From NCBI RefSeq assembly GCF_028823665.1, contig NZ_JAPEHV010000002.1:310001-374000 (forward strand): 64,000 nucleotides of DNA, read 5' to 3'. A program made the translations under genes and the position numbers. Below are positions 63,597 to 64,000 of the stretch, one piece after another. The stretch comes from Microbacterium sp. C7(2022) (lineage in GTDB: Bacteria > Actinomycetota > Actinomycetes > Actinomycetales > Microbacteriaceae). The notes beneath the pieces are model-generated. The model was not told the origin of the DNA. It saw only the letters and a list, made by a program, of their open reading frames with translations, and did no database searches. Positions within the stretch are counted from its first letter, which is position 1; each line of letters opens with the position of its first letter.

Positions 63597-64000
63597 TCAG
63601 CGTTGCGCGCCACCCAGCGCGCGCATCACGGCCGGCGTCAGGGCCTCTGCGGTGCGCCGATAGCCCAACGCGCTGGGGTGGAATCGATCGAGCGAGAACA
63701 TTTCATCGGGCTCCGAGATGAAGAATGGTCCCACCGCCCGACCGAGAGATACCGCATGTGCACCCAGGCGCTCGGCAACCAGAGCTTGCTGCGCCGCCAG
63801 TTGGCGAGACAGGCGCGAGCCGAGAGCGCGGAGCGGCTGCGGGACGGGGCGCAGTGCGCCGAGGTCCGGGCATGTACCCACGATCACCGCGCTGGACTGC
63901 CGATGCAACCGCTCGATCGCCTCCGCGAGGTGGCCGACGGAATCGGCCACCGGAACGCGGTGTGTCACGTCGTTGCCGCCGACCACGATGACCGCGACGT
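63597..64000 (-). CDS. SGNH/GDSL hydrolase, C-terminal part (5' end outside window)
   Basis: The C-terminal 134 residues of an SGNH-fold esterase. Block III is GGND and block V is SLDRFHPSALGY (Asp-x-x-His catalytic pair); between them lies VIVGTCPDLGALRPVP. The catalytic Ser of block I lies beyond the right edge. Likely a lipase/esterase or acyl-hydrolase; substrate unknown. Confidence 0.88.
   Translation of the reverse strand, partial: VAVIVVGGNDVTHRVPVADSVGHLAEAIERLHRQSSAVIVGTCPDLGALRPVPQPLRALGSRLSRQLAAQQALVAERLGAHAVSLGRAVGPFFISEPDEMFSLDRFHPSALGYRRTAEALTPAVMRALGGAQR

Overview
The window is a high-GC chromosomal segment of an actinobacterium. The best fit is the family Microbacteriaceae, probably Microbacterium or a close relative. 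The support is strong G/C preference at third codon positions, many GTG starts, 4-nt ATGA/GTGA overlaps between genes, lineage-typical domains (DUF501, DUF4245, DUF4307, DUF6264-like) and gene order partly shared with mycobacteria (ychF, rmuC, glpX, ispH, xseAB, fumC; eno, ftsB, DUF501; greA, DUF4307, trhA, short-chain prenyl transferase). No phage, CRISPR array, rRNA or recognisable insertion sequence was found. No gene-free stretch exceeds about 300 bases.

Layout. 1-9.1 kb: a truncated peptide-binding lipoprotein, a CPBP membrane protein, an AbiEi/nuclease-like gene between copies of a dispersed repeat, the glycine cleavage operon gcvT-gcvH-gcvP behind a tandem glycine riboswitch, and a MarP-like membrane protease. 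9.1-15.8 kb: a NAD de novo operon, nrtR-nadA-nadB-nadC-cysteine desulfurase-glycosyltransferase, with a palindrome inside its promoter. 15.8-24.7 kb: an ABC exporter, an MFS exporter, a fatty-acid desaturase followed by a 38-residue Cys-rich peptide gene, a SulP anion transporter, a LysR-type DNA-binding-domain-only protein, and an alpha/beta hydrolase that has lost its nucleophile serine. 24.7-25.9 kb: a 1.2-kb higB-higA-GNAT cassette bounded by two divergent copies of the last 27 nt of ychF. 25.9-40 kb: ychF, an exonuclease, rmuC, the divergent pair glpX/fbaA, ispH, xseAB, carbonic anhydrase, fumC and a two-component system. 40-57 kb: PIN-PhoH, a class V aminotransferase, a prenyl transferase, TrhA, DUF4307, greA, ilvA, a YcaQ/AlkX-type glycosylase, LemA, a sugar-lactone oxidase with a PLP aldolase/racemase-type enzyme, an unusual tRNA(UAA), NDH-2, a mycosin-like protease, DUF501, ftsB and eno. 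57-64 kb: an O-methyltransferase, a GntR-CPBP-DUF1648 operon, the MetPS amino-acid importer and a truncated SGNH hydrolase.

The most unusual structure is the higBA-GNAT cassette at the 3' end of ychF. The displaced ychF end has host-like codons. The end now in use differs only at wobble positions and is AT-shifted. This is the footprint expected when an element recombines into a gene's 3' end and rebuilds it, yet no recombinase is present. Other items for follow-up are the class I tRNA with a UAA anticodon, the Cys-rich peptide downstream of the desaturase, and the operator-like palindromes at nrtR and between glpX and fbaA.
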